From Hedera helix (taxonomy: Eukaryota; Streptophyta; Magnoliopsida; Apiales; Araliaceae), in contig OX359283.1 of the NCBI GenBank assembly GCA_947179155.2, positions 11,271,847-11,335,846 on the forward strand: a stretch of DNA of 64,000 bases, read 5' to 3'. The notes under the pieces were generated by a model. It searched no databases. It was not told the DNA's origin and saw nothing but the letters and a program-made list of their open reading frames with translations. Numbering within the stretch: position 1 is the first letter of the stretch; each line of letters opens with the position of its first letter. Below, piece by piece: positions 46,050-59,300 of this stretch. Made by a program: the position numbers and the translations under genes.

Positions 46050-47880
46050 CATCAGGAATAGCACCTTATTGTACTTTCTTTGTCATATTCATCAACTCTG
46101 AATCAGTAGCTTGAGCAGCTTTAATTTTATCGATTAAAGCTGGTTCTACTCGTACATGCACAATCTTCAAGTGGGTCATTGGTGTTTTTAGTTCTATCTC
46201 CATCTTTTATAAGTCGTACAAAATAAGCTTTTGTGTTGTTAGAAGTGCACTTGTACTTGCATAAGATCTTCTGCTCAAAGCGTCAGCTACAACGTTCGCC
46301 TTTCCCGGGTAAACTGGATTGTGTGGTCGTAATCTTTCAATAGCTCAAGCCAACGTCGTTATCGCATGTTGAGTTCCTTCTGGGTGAAGAAATACTTGAG
46401 ACTTTTATGATCCGTATAGATATCCACTTTCTCTCTGTACAAGTAGTGTCTCCAGATCTTCAACCCCGAAAACGACTACTGCCAACTCTAGATCATGAGT
46501 AGGATAATTATTCTCATAATCTTTGATTTGTCGAGAGACATATGTTATAACCTTTCCATGTTGCATAAGGACACAACCTAGACCTTTGCATAAAGCATCG
46601 CTATATATGACTAATTCTCCTGATCCTAATGGAATGGTCAGAACAGGAGCTAAAACAAGTCTCCTCTTGAGTTCTTGAAAAATTTTCTCGCATTCCTCGT
46701 TCCATACGAATTTTGTACTTTTTTGAGTCAGCTAAGTTAATGGAGTGGCGATTTGAGAAAATCCTTTTACGAATCTCCGATAATAACCAGCTAAGCCCAG
46801 AAAACTTCAGACTTCGGTTACTGTCTTGGGTTGTTCCTAATTTAGTATTTCTTCAATCTTCGCAGGGTCAACTGATATTCCCTGTTTTGAAATTACATGC
46901 CCAAGGAATGTGACTTCCTCAAGCCAGAACTCACATTTCTTCAACTGGGCATATAGTTTGTTCTCGCGAAGCTTTTGGAGTATCAATCTCAGGTGTTGTT
47001 CATGATCCTCACGACAGGAGCTGAAACAAGTCTCCTCTTGAGTTCTTGAAAAATTTTCTCGCATTCCTCGTTCCATATAAATTTTGTACTTTTTCGAGTC
47101 AGCTGAGTTAATGGAGTGGCGATTTGAGAAAATCCTTTTACGACTCTCCGATAATAACCAGCTAAGCCCAAAAAACTTCGGACTTCGGTTACTGTCTTGG
47201 GTTGTTTCTAATTTAGTATTGCTTCAATCTTCGCAGGGCCAACCGATATTCCCTGTTTTGAAATTACATGCCCAAGGAACGTGACTTCCTCAAGCCAGAA
47301 CTCACATTTCTTCAACATGGCATATAGTTTGTTCTCGCGAAGCTTTTGGAGTATCAATCTCAGGTGTTGTTCATGATCCTCACGACTCTTGGAGTATATG
47401 AGGACGTCATCAATAAAGACAACCACAAAATGATCCAAATATTCGGTTCATCATGTCCATGAAAGCTGCAGGAGCATGGGTTAGTCCAAAAGGCATGACT
47501 AAGAACTCATAATGCCCATAACGAGTTCTGAAAGCAGTCTCTGGAATGTCCTCAGCTTTAACCTTTAACAGATAATATCCAGAATAGAGATCAATCTTTG
47601 AGAAATGTTAAGCACCTTGTAATTGATCAAACATGTCATCGATCCAAGATAACGGGTACCTGTTTTTTATGGTGACATGGTTCAATTCTCGGTAGTCAAT
47701 GCATAATCTCATACTCCCGTCTTTTTTCTTCACAAATAGAACAGGAGCACCCCAGGTGATGCACTCGGACGAATGAAACCAATATCCAACAATTCCTGTA
47801 GTTGGACTTTTAACTCTTGAAGTTCAATGGGAGACATTCAGTACAGGGGCTTTGGAAATGGGCTTGGTACCGGGTTCAAG
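46050..47880 (-). pseudogene. Chromovirus reverse transcriptase and RNase H
   Basis: On the - strand from about 47880: ELPSLPPNREIKFCIDLEPG, FVKKKDGSMRLCIDYRELNH, KIDLYSGYYLLKVKAED (block A Asp present), FLVMPFGLTHAPAAFM, VVFIDDVLIYSKSREDHEQH (block C Asp pair present), FLGLAGYYRRVVKGFS, and RNase H with VIYSDALCKGLGCVL, ELAVVVFGV, YTDHKSLKYFF and ADALSRR. The enzyme motifs are good, but a 371-bp tandem duplication (46643-47384) and several stops break it. Confidence 0.88.
46643..47384 (-). repeat. 371-bp tandem duplication within RT/RNase H
   Basis: 46643-47013 and 47014-47384 are nearly identical; both begin ACAGGAGCT and end GATCCTCACG. The unit length is not divisible by 3, so the reading frame is lost. 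The few differences show that it arose well after the element inserted or was copied from a defective parent. Confidence 0.92.
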
Positions 47881-48460
47881 ATCAATACAAAATTTAATTT
47901 CACGGTTTGGGGGTAAGCTAGGAAGTTCCTCAGGAAAAATGTCAGAAAACTCATTAACAATGGGAATATCATTCAAGTTTGACGTGTTTTTGTTCAAATC
48001 AGTAACATGAGCTAAAAAGGCTTGACATCCGTTTTTCAATAAATGAATGGCTTTATGGCTAGAAATAACAGTTATAGATTTCAATGGTTTAGTTGCTTGA
48101 ATTTGCATGACAGGTTGATTAGGAATATGAAAACTAATAATCTTATAAAAAAATCAATTTTAGTATGATGGATAGTCAACCAATCAATTCCTAAAATCAC
48201 ATCAAATCCATGCATTTCCAAAGAAATAAGATCAATAGGTAATGTGAGATTGTTGATTTGAACTAGGCAAGATTTATATACAGTAGATGTAATAGCTATT
48301 TCTCCCAATGAGGTTTCAACTGAGAAGACAAGGTCTAAGTTTTCAATAGTCAAATTTAAACGTTGAGTACATATACGTCAGATAAAAGAATGGATAGAGA
48401 AAGTATCTAACAGGGCATAAACTTCACAAGAATTTATGAATAGCTTACCGGTTACCACTT
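47881..48460 (-). pseudogene. Chromovirus protease and RT lead-in
   Basis: On the - strand VTGKLFINSCEVYALLDTFS shows the retroviral-type protease motif with D-T-F-S in place of D-T-G-S, so the active-site Gly is gone. After a frame change: LGEIAITSTVYKSC and MHGFDVILGIDWLTIHHTKI, the conserved F-D-V-I-L-G-x-D-W-L block. The lead-in to RT includes PIVNEFSDIFPEELPSLPP. Confidence 0.82.
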
Positions 48461-49263
48461 CATTCGGTTTCTTGACTATTATTGTCAAATCGAGTCCCGA
48501 ATACTTCATCCAGATCTTCAGGTATTTCAACCATAGGAATACCACTGAATAATTTTCTAGCAAACTGTTTCTTGGGTTCATCAACTTCATCAGTAGTAAC
48601 GTACCAATGATTTCCATTAAAATAGTATTTCGGATAAACTGCAGTTTCCACAATAGTGACTAACTTAACCTGAATTCCTCTAAATTGTAACGCCCAAAAG
48701 TATAGAAACATCATTTTTAAATAATCTTGAAAATCATAGCTGGAACACCATAAATCCCAAAAGACTGATATGAAAAGTCCATATATTTTGATCCTTTGTT
48801 ATAGAGCATAACTAGGTGATATGACTCTCCCAATTAGTAAGCAGATTAAAGGCAATAATTTTCGTAAGTTCATTACATCCTTTAATTGCTTCCAAGAATG
48901 GATCTGGAACGACTGTAGTAGAGCTTTCACCTTCATCCTTCCTGGAAAGAACACGAATAAATTTTGCCTTAGGCAAAAGATTCAACTCTGAGTTTGTAGC
49001 AGAATCGTTTATAGCCTCTTGATTCTCAGCTACATTGACTTCGGGCATTCTATAGTTAACTTCCTGATTTCCATATGTCATACTTTACTGTTGTCACAAA
49101 GTAAATGTTAGTTAAACAAACTGACTCATCACTTCATGTCCCTACATTCAAATCGACTCGTTAGATAACAAAATCTAATTTAGGTGGGACACAGTAGTGA
49201 CTGATTCTATTCATCTCTCCCTTCTTAGTTCTAACCCCAAATCTCCATTAAAGACCATATCCC
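48461..49263 (-). pseudogene. Chromovirus gag remnant / 5' untranslated region
   Basis: Two short frames (49081-48812 and 48714-48460) have no gag core that I can recognise and no CCHC knuckle. A chromovirus gag needs about 1 kb, and only about 800 bp is available, so most of it has been deleted. Confidence 0.45.
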
Positions 49264-49265
49264 TA

Positions 49266-49280
49266 AGATCTGATACCAAC
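49266..49280 (-). other. Primer binding site of the chromovirus
   Basis: On the - strand AGTTGGTATCAGATC directly abuts the LTR end. It agrees with the tRNA-iMet PBS TGGTATCAGAGC except for one base. Confidence 0.75.
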
Positions 49281-52267
49281 TGTGACACCCCCAAATCTGG
49301 GCCCACACAGCCCAAACTTGAGTTGTCAAAAGACTACAACAAAATAATTACAAAGTAGTACAACGTTCAACAATACAGTGTTTACTAATACACAACTAAG
49401 TCTTCACTATTATTGTCACACTATTTTATAACACATGAAGACTACGATAGCTATCCCTCGGACTCTCACTCCATCCCCCGGCTAGACCTAGCTACGTTCT
49501 CATCTCCTGTTGAAAAACAATGGAACGAAAAGAAAGGGTGAGCTCAAATAGCCCAGTAAGAAATATCATGACTAAGATAATGACGAATAAATTATCATTA
49601 GCGTTCAACAGTTGAGTTCTTGATAGAATACAATAGACTACAAGGTTTATATCAAAAACATCAGTTAACTTCTTGAACAACGTTCAGATTAATAATAGCA
49701 GCGGAATGAGCAATCTATTAGAAGAATAATGCAGACTATAATGTCCATTTGCTTCTCTTTTCCAGAAAAAGATCATCAACTTTTATCATCTAAAATATCA
49801 TTAGTCATGATAATACAAATTCACAGTTACTGGTCATAATCATGCAAATCAACAGTTCATCTTTGCACTACGGGCCAAAGATATTCAATATAATACCAAC
49901 GGTCATGATTATACCAGTATTCAGCCTTTGGTCATAGTCATACCAAACAACAATTCATCTTTGCACTATGAGCCAAAGAGAACTTTCACCACGTGTCATA
50001 AAAGACACCGAACAGATATATCGCATTTAACCTATTATATCGCATTTAACCTATCATCTGTTCAACAATTATATCCCATATGTGCCCCCGGCCACAGATA
50101 TTCACAACAGCTTGATTCTTGATGAGTAGTACAAATAACAGTGATACAAATGATGAACAGAAGAAACAGGATAAACAATAAGTATCAGAAGTTAATTTGT
50201 GCATATTCAAATAATGTCCAAATTATCAACATGATGTGGAGTGAAATTCAAAAATGATATTCAAGATCAACAATTCAGAATAATAGGAAGGTTCAATTGA
50301 AATGATATCAGATGAAACATAAACTATTAAGGAACACATAATCATTTCAGAAAACTTTACCAAATAGTACTTACCATAGTAAGTTAAGAGTATAAAAGAA
50401 ATAATATCCCTTACTATAGTAAGTTTAAATAATGGAAGATGAAAAAGATGGTATCCCTTATAAGTATAAATGAAAATAATATCACTTATGAATATGAAAG
50501 AAAATGATATTACAAACGAATATGGAATAAAAGTGTCATGTGATAATTTGTATAGACCAATTATTTTCACAAGAGATAAATAATAAATAAATACAAAGGG
50601 TTATTCACCAATAGGCGGTAATCCGCGCAGTAAGGTTAATCCCATAATTTAATAAAATTTACCTGCGGTAATCCACGTAGTAAGGTTATTCACAGAGATT
50701 AATAAGGAATGAATACAAAAGGTTATTCACCAACAAGCGGTAATCTGTGCCGTAAGGTTATTCCCACAATTTAATACATGAAAATAAATTACACATCTTT
50801 TAAGTAAGAAAGAGACGATATTATTTTTGAGAATCGAAGAATGATAATCCCTTATAGTAGTAAGTTTAAGACTATGAAAGAAAATGACATCTCTTACTGT
50901 AGTAAGAAAATAATATCATTTATGATGATGAAAATAATGATACCCCTTACCTTAATACGTAACTGGATATTGATTTAAATGAGGTTGATCAACCTATATA
51001 TTTATAATATAATTAGTAATTACCACATATAAATTTCAAAGTATATGATAACTCGTATAATATGAACTATCAAAATTTTATATATTTATCCTAATTTTTA
51101 TAGTATAATATAACAACTTTAAATTAGTTTTTAAAATAATATTCTAAAATAAATCTTCCAAATAAAGCTTTTTAAAAATGAATCTTCTTAAAGAAGAGTC
51201 TTCTAAAGGAAGATTTGTCTTCTAAAGGAAAATTTGTGAATACCATGAAAAATAGGAATTTATGAAATTACTACTCTTTAATAAAAGACTTACTTGAAAA
51301 ATTCTTGCACTCCTTTTGACTTTCAAACACTCAAGATAACCTTACTATTCTCAGAGAAAACTCATAAAATACTTATAGAAAAACTTTATGTTTTAGGTGT
51401 GATTTTTCTATTCAACTGAACAAGCTATTTATAGGAGAAAATAAGTTATTATGCGCGGTAGGTGGATGGCGTGCTGCACGCCAGTGCTGAAAAATCAGCA
51501 AAGGCAGCTGCAGCCGCTGCCAACCAAATTTCAAAATCACATTTCACACATTTTATGTGGGCCCCACAGTGGGTCCACGTACTATTCACGTTACTATTCA
51601 CATAAAATAATAATTAATTAAATTTTTTTCTTCCTGTGGGTCCTGCATATAAAATAAGATAATGCTACAACAATAATTCAACAATAATGTAATAAACACG
51701 CTACAGATTATTATTAATTTAATAATATAAATTACTGTGTATTTGCTACTGTGACAATTATTTGGTTCAATAATTTTAATATACAGTGTAATGACAATTA
51801 TTGAATCAATAATGCAAAATATTGTGTAACAATAATTATTAATGAATACTGTGTAATGATCACATTATCATATCAAATATGAGGCACTGTATAATACCGT
51901 GTGCTACTGTAGAATACCGTGTGCTACAATAAAATACCATGAATTATCGTATGTTACTATTCTTTTATCACCGGTATTTTAACAGTTAAAAGTGATAACG
52001 CCGTTGACTATTTTTATTTAAAAAGGTTACTTCTGTCGTTTTCTATATCCGACAAATATTTCGTTGTGGGGTCCACCAATGATTAGTTATTTTGGCGCCG
52101 TCGTACAACCGAATATTCCCCAACAAAACGAATATTGTCCGACAAAATAAAATTTGCATATAACATCCTTAACTTTTAACTTTATCAATTTAACCACTTA
52201 CTGTTTCAGGAAAAATATATATGAAGAAAAATTAAATTTTGTATTTCATAAAATTCGGGGTCTTACA
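49281..52267 (-). repeat. 5' LTR of the chromovirus
   Basis: 2987 bp, uninterrupted, TGTGACACCCCC...GGTCTTACA on the + strand. It provides the empty-site comparison for the solo LTR in the other copy. It has fewer units of the 72-bp hairpin repeat than the left LTR. Confidence 0.87.
51425..51434 (-). promoter_or_regulatory. LTR TATA box of the chromovirus
   Basis: CTATAAATAG on the - strand, conserved as CTTATAAATAG in the left LTR. Transcription would run leftward into the interior. Confidence 0.55.
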
Positions 52268-52997
52268 CTATTTCATCCTTCTAGCTGCTATTATTAAGAA
52301 CATTAAAAGTTATCTTAGCAGATTCCTATGGAAATGAAATCTTACACAGAAGCATGGTGCAAAAGTGGCTTGGGGCAAACTTTCTCTTCCTTATAGTGAA
52401 TGAGGGCTCCAAATAAAAAATCTCTGGTCAGCTTTTCATAGTGGCTTACGCATAATGGATAAACTTATTGGGTATGGTCTCACTCTTAATGCTACTTATG
52501 TTCTCTGCCAAAATCACTTAGATATCTTTAATCATCTTTTCTTTTAATGTACTTACTCTTACCAAGTTCTATTTCAAGTCTTGCTACATTGTAGTTGGAG
52601 AGGTTTCAGTAGAAGTTGGGTTGCTATCACTAGGTTCCTTACCGCCTCTCCTACCAAAAAGATTGGCAGTGACATTTTAAGGCTCGATTTTGCTGGTCTT
52701 GTTTACTCTATCTGGTATGAGAGGAATGCTCGATTACATAGGAATCGCACCTTACCGGTTCATAGCATAGTGAAGGATATTATTCATACTGTAAAATTCA
52801 AACTTAACTCCTACTTAAACTTTTAAAAAGTTAGAACTAGATCTTGTTTTAGGAACCTTGACTTGTAATATGGTTTAGTCATGACCACATAAGGCATGTC
52901 CTATGTTGTCTATACTTCATTTTGATTTGGGGTTCCCTAAATGCTTGTACCTTTACTTTTTTTTTAATATACTTAAATTTTAGCAACAAAAAAAAAG
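52268..52997 (+). pseudogene. L1-type LINE ORF2 tail, right part, with 3' UTR and short poly(A)
   Basis: Continues the fragment at 21651-21743. FILLAAIIKNI, FLWK..., KVAWGKLSLPYSE and LQIKNLWSAFHSGL belong to the L1 reverse-transcriptase thumb. A Cys/His-poor C-terminal part follows with QNHLDIFNHLFF...CTYSYQVLFQ and GLVYSIWYERNARLHRNRT, the zf-RVT region of plant L1s. The frame ends at 52824, followed by a ~160-bp 3' UTR and an A9 tail at about 52987-52996. No TSD was identified. Confidence 0.78.
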
Positions 52998-53460
52998 AAT
53001 GAAAAACAATTCAAGGAACTACTTCTTCACTCTCAAATCTTGAAGTTGAGAATAACACTTTTTAAAACACCATTGAACAGTCTGCACAGAGGGAATCGAT
53101 TCTAGTCCCCGAGATTGAGGAGATGGAAAAGATAATCCCTACTTGGAATAGGTCTTCTTCTTACATAGACTCCTTGATCACCGGTCAAAGATTAAGTTAT
53201 GATGTATTAGGTTTGAGATTTGGGGCATTGCCCTCAGATCAAAGTGTGGACACAAGCATTGATATTAACAACAATAGTGCTTCTACTTTCCATAGAAGCT
53301 TTGTATTTATGGAATTAACACAGGTTATTGAGAAAGGTATTCTAATCTATATTATTTCTGTTGACCTGATTGTAATCCCAGAGAACAATAGATCACACAC
53401 TAGCCTGAGATTTAAGAAATCACATGTTCAAGTCTCGAAGGATCTTAGAGTCAGCTAACA
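52998..53460 (+). pseudogene. SIRE gag-pol spacer
   Basis: The frame 53123-53458 contains IPTWNRSSSYIDSLITGQ and RLSYDVLGLRFG, the SIRE pattern S-S-x-L-(x)-L-(L)-x-x-Q-R...S-Y-D-x-x-G-L-G-F, which lies between the gag knuckle and the protease in this lineage. A coiled-coil-like NLEVENNT...NTIEQSAQ precedes it. Protease sequence is absent downstream. Confidence 0.6.
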
Positions 53461-54010
53461 TTCACTTTACAAACCAATCGGACAAGAATTGTAAAGTAGA
53501 CTTTCACCTTGCAAACTCTTAAAATCGTAGAGCGTTGTGGAAGCAAAAATAGTATGAGCCTAAAAGAAAAGCTAAAAGTTATAAGAGAAGGAATTCAATA
53601 ACACACACAAGCTAAAAGGAAGAACATAACACTCATATATGCAGGAATAACACTTCTGATAGTTGGAAGAATGCCAAAATACGTTTGGGTTAAAGCTGTC
53701 AATACTAACTGCTACACTTAAAACAGATCTATCATTCACTCTACGCTCAAGAAGACACCCTACGAACTATGGAAGAGAAGAAAACTCAATCTTGGTTACC
53801 TACACATCTTTGACTGTACCTATTATATCCTCAACAATGGTAAATCCTATCTGACTAAATTCTAACCAAAATCAGACGAAGGTATTTTTCTTGGCTATAG
53901 TACTGATAGTAAAGTTATCATGTATTCAATAAAATATTGTTAAATGTTGAAGTTTCAATTGATATTATGTTTGATGAGACTAATAATATTGAGTTAAGTA
54001 AGGTTGTCGT
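53461..54010 (+). pseudogene. SIRE integrase remnant
   Basis: Only the end of the integrase survives. In shifting frames it gives FW.KAVNTNCY, a TPYELWK-like KKTPYELW, LGYLHIFDCTYYILNNGK and KSDEGIFLGYSTDSK, then VSIDIMFDETNN. These are the conserved GKR-type C-terminal words of Copia integrases. The HHCC finger and catalytic core, with the protease, have been deleted between 53460 and 53640. Confidence 0.75.
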
Positions 54011-55135
54011 ATTTGATCAAATCATAAAATAGGTAGACCCTATGATAAACAACCCAGTGATTGTAAAGTTAAAAATCGTAGAATATGTTGATTATATGAT
54101 CCTCAACCCAACGACCGTAGAGTCAAATGAAGAAATCATAGAGCAGATCATTCAAGAACTAGGAACTCTACTATTTAAAGATCCATCTACATCAGAACCT
54201 GCTGAACCAAACCTTGAAGAACTCAGACAAGAAAACACGAGGATAAATTTTTCAACTGGAAGAAAATGGGCAAGGGATCACACTCAGAATTTAATCATTA
54301 GTGATCTGAATGCAAGAGTCAACACTCGATCTACCATTCAAAATAATTTTTTGTATTTGAGCTTCCTATTTCAAATGGAACCAAAGCAAATTGATAAGGC
54401 TCTTCAAGATTCAAGTTAGATTGAAGCGATGCAAGATCTTAATCAGTTTGAAAGAAGCAAAGTTTGGAGACTAATTTTAAGACCAAGAGATCGTCTAATG
54501 ATTGACACCAAATGGGTATTCAGAAACAAGATGGATGAAGATTGTGTTATTATAAGGAATAAGTCCAAATTAGTTACAAAGGAATACTTACAAGAAGAAG
54601 GAATTGACTATAACAAAACCTTTGCATCAGTAGCAAGACTAGAAGCCATCAGGATGTTTCATGCCTATATTGCCCACATAAAATTCAAAGTCTTTCAAAC
54701 GGATGTCAAGAGTTCACTCCTCAATGGTGAACTTCAATAAGAGATTTATGTGGAACAATCTCTAGGTTTTGTTGATCTTACTCATTCTAATTATGTGTAT
54801 AAATTAGATAAAATGTTATATGGTCTTAAACAAGCACCTAAGGCATAATATGAAACATTAACAACATTTTTTTTTTATTAAAGAAAGGATTTACTAGAGG
54901 GAGAATAGACACAACACTATTCCTTAGGAAGTACAAAAATAATACATTGTTAGGGCAAATTTATGTGGATGATATAATTTTTAGTTCTACTAACGAAAAG
55001 TTATATGAGAGATTTACCAAGTTTATACAAAGCAAATTTAAGATAAGCATGATGAATGAGCTGAACTTCATCCTTGGACTATAAGTGAAGTAGACTGATG
55101 AAGGTATCTCCATCAATCAAGCCGAGTACATCAAA
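54011..55135 (+). pseudogene. SIRE reverse transcriptase
   Basis: The linker (54042-54419) resembles the variable pre-RT region. RT motifs are DTKWVFRNKMDEDCVIIRNK, KEYLQEEGIDYNKTFASVAR, VFQTDVKSSLLNGELQ (block A Asp), KMLYGLKQAPK, and GQIYVDDIIFSSTNE (YVDD pair intact) at about 54957, then MMNELNFILGL. Stops at 54418, 54738 and 54847 and an expanded T run (54871-54880) break the frame. Confidence 0.85.
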
Positions 55136-55860
55136 AACTTACTCATGAAGTATGGTTTGGAATCAACCACTCCCATGAACACTTAAATGGCTACTGCAAC
55201 TAAGCTAGATAAATATGAACAAGATAAAATTGTTGATATTACTCAATACATATATATGATTGACTCTTTCCTATATCTAACTGATAGTATACCAGATATT
55301 ATATTTTTTACATGTATATGTGCTAGAGTTTAGGCTAATCCTAAGGAATCACATTTGATATCTGTTAAAAGAATATTTAGCTATCTCAAGGGCACTCTTT
55401 ATTTGGGACTATGGTATTTCAAGGAGTTTCCATTTGATCTAATAGGCTATTCAGATACTGACTTTGCAGGATGAAAAATAGATGGGAAAAGTACTAGTAG
55501 AACTTGACAATTATTGAAAAATAGACTTGTCTCATGATTCAGCAAGAAGCAGAACTCTGTATCAACTTCAACTACAGAAGTTGAATACATTCTTACTGAA
55601 AGTTGTTGTGTCCAAATCCTATGGATGAAGAATTAGTTGACTGGCTATAGGTTTAAGTTTAAGTATATCCCCATATTATATGATAACTGTAGTGCAATTA
55701 CTATAACTCATAATCATGTTTTCATTCTAGGTGTAAACATATAGATATAAGGCATCACTTTATTAGGGATCATGTTCAAAATATAAATATCACCTTGCAT
55801 TATATCCCAACAAATGATCAATTAGCTGATGTGTTTAAAGCCTTTAGATGAATCTAAATT
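55136..55860 (+). pseudogene. SIRE RNase H
   Basis: KRIFSYLKGTLYLGLWYFKE leads in; LIGYSDTDFAG holds the first catalytic Asp, STTEVEYI the Glu, YDNCSAI the second Asp. The end, LHYIPTNDQLADVFKA, is the Copia C-terminal motif. Several stops and one frameshift are present. Confidence 0.82.
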
Positions 55861-56360
55861 TAATAAGTTAATAAGTGAATTAGGCATGCTAAATTTAAGT
55901 TCATGATATTTTCCTAGCAAGCCTAACCATGCAGGTATGAAATCGTAAAATGAAAGTGCTTAATGATGGATCGTAGAGTAAACGGATCGTAGAGTGGATC
56001 GTTGAGTGAAAACACCTCTACGTAGGATTACTCTCCAAGTTGAAAGCCAATCGTTGAGTGAAGAAAGATTATCTCAAGGTGCATGGTGAGATGAGCAGAC
56101 AAAAGTTCATCAAAGAAAAAAGCGAAAAGCAACTATAGGCAACTTATGTAGAATTTACAACCGAAGTGGTAATGAATAGAGTCGCAACACCTATCCTACT
56201 GAGTAAAAATAGAGGAAAGTGTTTATTTAATTTCAAAATTTTAACTTTTCAAATTCACCAGTTCATTTTCTATCTGCTTTACTCTCTCTCAAGCCCTAGT
56301 TTACCTGAAGATTCAAAATATAATTTAATCTCTCAGTTTTAGTTCAAATCAACTGCTAAA
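55861..56360 (+). other. SIRE post-pol spacer with ATCGTAGAGT motif cluster
   Basis: Non-coding. It contains GGATCGTAGAGTAAACGGATCGTAGAGTGGATCGTTGAGTG-like consecutive units around 55967-56010 (three copies in 40 bp) and another near 56047. Confidence 0.6.
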
Positions 56361-59300
56361 ATCATGTCGACATGCCAACTAGTATTGGAAATAAACTTGG
56401 CTTCAAAAAATTTTGAGGTGTTGATGCTAAGTTCCACAACATCCTCAGCTTCATCTAAAAAGTGGGGTTTGTTCAAGTACTAAATAAAGAAACCAAAATC
56501 CACATGAAGTTTGTGCAAGAGTTTTATCTGAACGGAAAGGTTTTGATAGAAAGATAAGGTCGAAGTTAATGGGGAGATCCTTGTCCCTTAAACCAGGGGA
56601 AGTCAGTTACTACTTAGGGTTTATGAATGTCGGAGATAATGGGTTCGAGTCAATTGAGACCAAGACTGGTCTCAAGCTGATGGGATTTATGAAGAAGAAT
56701 CCATAAGTGAAAGGACTAAAAAAGGACTTCCTCGAGGAGTTCATGTTCCTATTGTGGGGAAGTGCATCCTGTGCAAGGACTCTACTCTTAATACAGTGAG
56801 TGATTTGCAGTTGCAAATTATAACGTAATCACTATAAAGAAGAAGATGAACTATGGGGCTATCCTTTTCAACTAGAACTCCAATTGGTTCAAAGATGTCG
56901 AGAAGCTAAAGAAGGATGGGAAGCCTCTTTCAAAGATGTATTATGGGAGGCTTCTAATCTTTAATCTAAAGAAGAAGCTGAGGCATCACATAGGGGAGAA
57001 GGATGGAAAGCCCTTAAATATAAATAAGAAGATAACGCCGAAGGTCTTCGATAACTGGAAGAGAAATCCAGTTGAGATTTCCAAATCCAAGCAATCTAAA
57101 AGCGAGAGGACCATAACAGAGGTCTAGAAGTTTGTCAAGGTTTCGAAGAAGAAAAATACTGTTGAGGAGGAGGAGGAGGAAGATGAATCTTAGGGTTCTG
57201 TTACCTTGAGACCTATAGATAACATGGCCTCCGCAGCTGAGACACAAAAAGCTGAAAAAGATAAAGATGAAGGCTAAGAGGCATGACCAAAAGAAGAAAT
57301 CTGCAAAGGATCCCATGGACTCTTAAGAAGCTCCAAAAATACCTGAGATGAGGGATACACTAAAAGAGAAAGATATAGTGAATCTATAAGATTGATCTTG
57401 CCTCAAAGCCAACATAGAGGGCTAAAAGGTTAAGGAAGGTTACCACTCAACCTCCTCATGTCTTTAAAATTAAAATCAGGGGAATGGCTGCTGAGGCCTA
57501 CCAACAAGCCACAACAAAAAGCCCAAATGTGGAAGATTGATTTGCTATACAAACTAAGAAGAAGGAACGAGAAGATAAAAAATGGATAGAAAGGCAAATC
57601 AGCCTTCAAAGCTCAAAGAGGCCTGAGGGGAGGAAAAGAAAGCTAATAACAATAAAAGAAGAAAAATAAATTGAAGATTCTACTCATCACTTGGTAATCA
57701 TATAGCTACCTACAGATAAAAAGATAGTTGGAAAGGCTATTATGCCTGAGCTAATTGAAGACGAATAGATGGCTGGGACAACTAAAATTCTCGAGCCAAT
57801 GGTAGAAGATGAAATTGCTAGGAAGGCTGATAAGCCTAAGCCAAGTGCTAATGATCAGATGGTTGGGAAGACTGATATGCCTAAACCAAGTTCTACTGAA
57901 AAGATGTCAAGGACAACTAATATGACTGAGCCCATTGATGTTAATTTAACGACTCAGGGGAGTCATTAACAAAGAGGGAGAATTCAGCTGAACAAGTTAC
58001 AATTTAACATGTGGCTGAAGATAGAATGAACACATATCGTAAAGTGGATGAATCTCTCTACCATATACTACATGTGCTTCATCTTCTTCGAGCTTTCATT
58101 ACTCAAGACTTTAGTTGCATCACCTGGGCTTGCAAGCGCTTTAGTGATATACGTGTAGTTGCCCAACACTACCCTATGCAGTTTAAGTTTGCCTGAAGAA
58201 CAATAACTTATGGAAGTGAAGTCATATCCTCACTTAGATCTTTATAAAGGTTTGTGTATATTAACCCTTATATTTTAAAAAGAGCAAATTTTCCCAACCA
58301 AATAAGCCTTCCCCTACTAACTCAATGATCGTAGAGTCCCAACACTCTACGATCGATACAACACATATATATTCTTCTGACCCTATATAAGAACATACAC
58401 CCTCTATGATCGTAGAGCCTCCCAAGTCACCAATCGTAGAGTGTTATGAGCCTAACTCAAATACACCTATATAGTTCTACATCTAATATACATACATTTA
58501 CAGATCTTATTTTATCCGGTGGTGATTGAAATATTGAGAGTGTCAACATAAAAAATAAAGAGAATTTAGAAGCTACTCTAGAGAAGTTGTTCCTTAGAAT
58601 GTCCACATCCCTTCCAAGACCCAACTTGCACTGATGTTTGACAAAGTGATTAAAGTGTCCAGTGTTAGATTCAAGAATATAGCTCAAGGGGTGTAACAAA
58701 ACCTTATCCATATCGCAAAGTCAGCTGCCAAAGTCCTTGATATGTCTGTTAAGTTTAACAAGCGCATAGAAGCTTCGTGGACATGTTGAAGGATAATTTG
58801 TGCAAAAGAGGCGAGCATTATTTTTAGCAGATAAATAAATATGCAGAAGGAGTCAAAATTCTATAAGATACAAATGAAAAGTCAATAAAGCTTCCAACAT
58901 ATAAAGTTTTTAAAATGAGAAAAAGCAACATTGAGCTCAATTATACTATTACTGTGTCTCTCCAACACACTAACAATGTTATGGCCATGGTCCACAAGGA
59001 GGGAGAATGGGCTGATAAGAAATTACAAGTTCTTCAAGGGGAGGTAATTATAATGCAGAAGCAAAAAATGGTTAACACCATTAAGGAGCTAATTGAAGAA
59101 GTAACTTAACTTTGGAAGTATGCTGCCAAAAAGGAGGAAAAGAGTCAAGTTCGTAGAGTTCAACAAATATCGACTCCTCTTCCTCTTTATGGACCATTTC
59201 TCCAACTCATCCCTCTAAGTCGTCCTTCCAGTTCTCAACGGTCAGGATTGTCGAGTGGGGTAATTCTCATTGGAAGAAGGGATCCTACAATCAATGACCC

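Larger units (their letters stand above)
21744..52267 (-). mobile_element. Del/Tekay-like Ty3/Gypsy chromovirus (- strand), with two nested insertions
   Basis: Perfect 5-bp TSD CTATT (21739-21743 and 52268-52272). The LTRs run TGTGACACCCCC...GGGGTCTTACA on the + strand and are about 2.99 kb each once the nested solo LTR is removed. On the - strand the interior reads PBS, gag-like remnant, protease, RT, RNase H, integrase, chromodomain, purine tract. The interior is only about 4.6 kb without the Tat insertion, so much of gag is missing. The chromodomain and the wording of the integrase tail place it near Del/Tekay. Confidence 0.88.
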
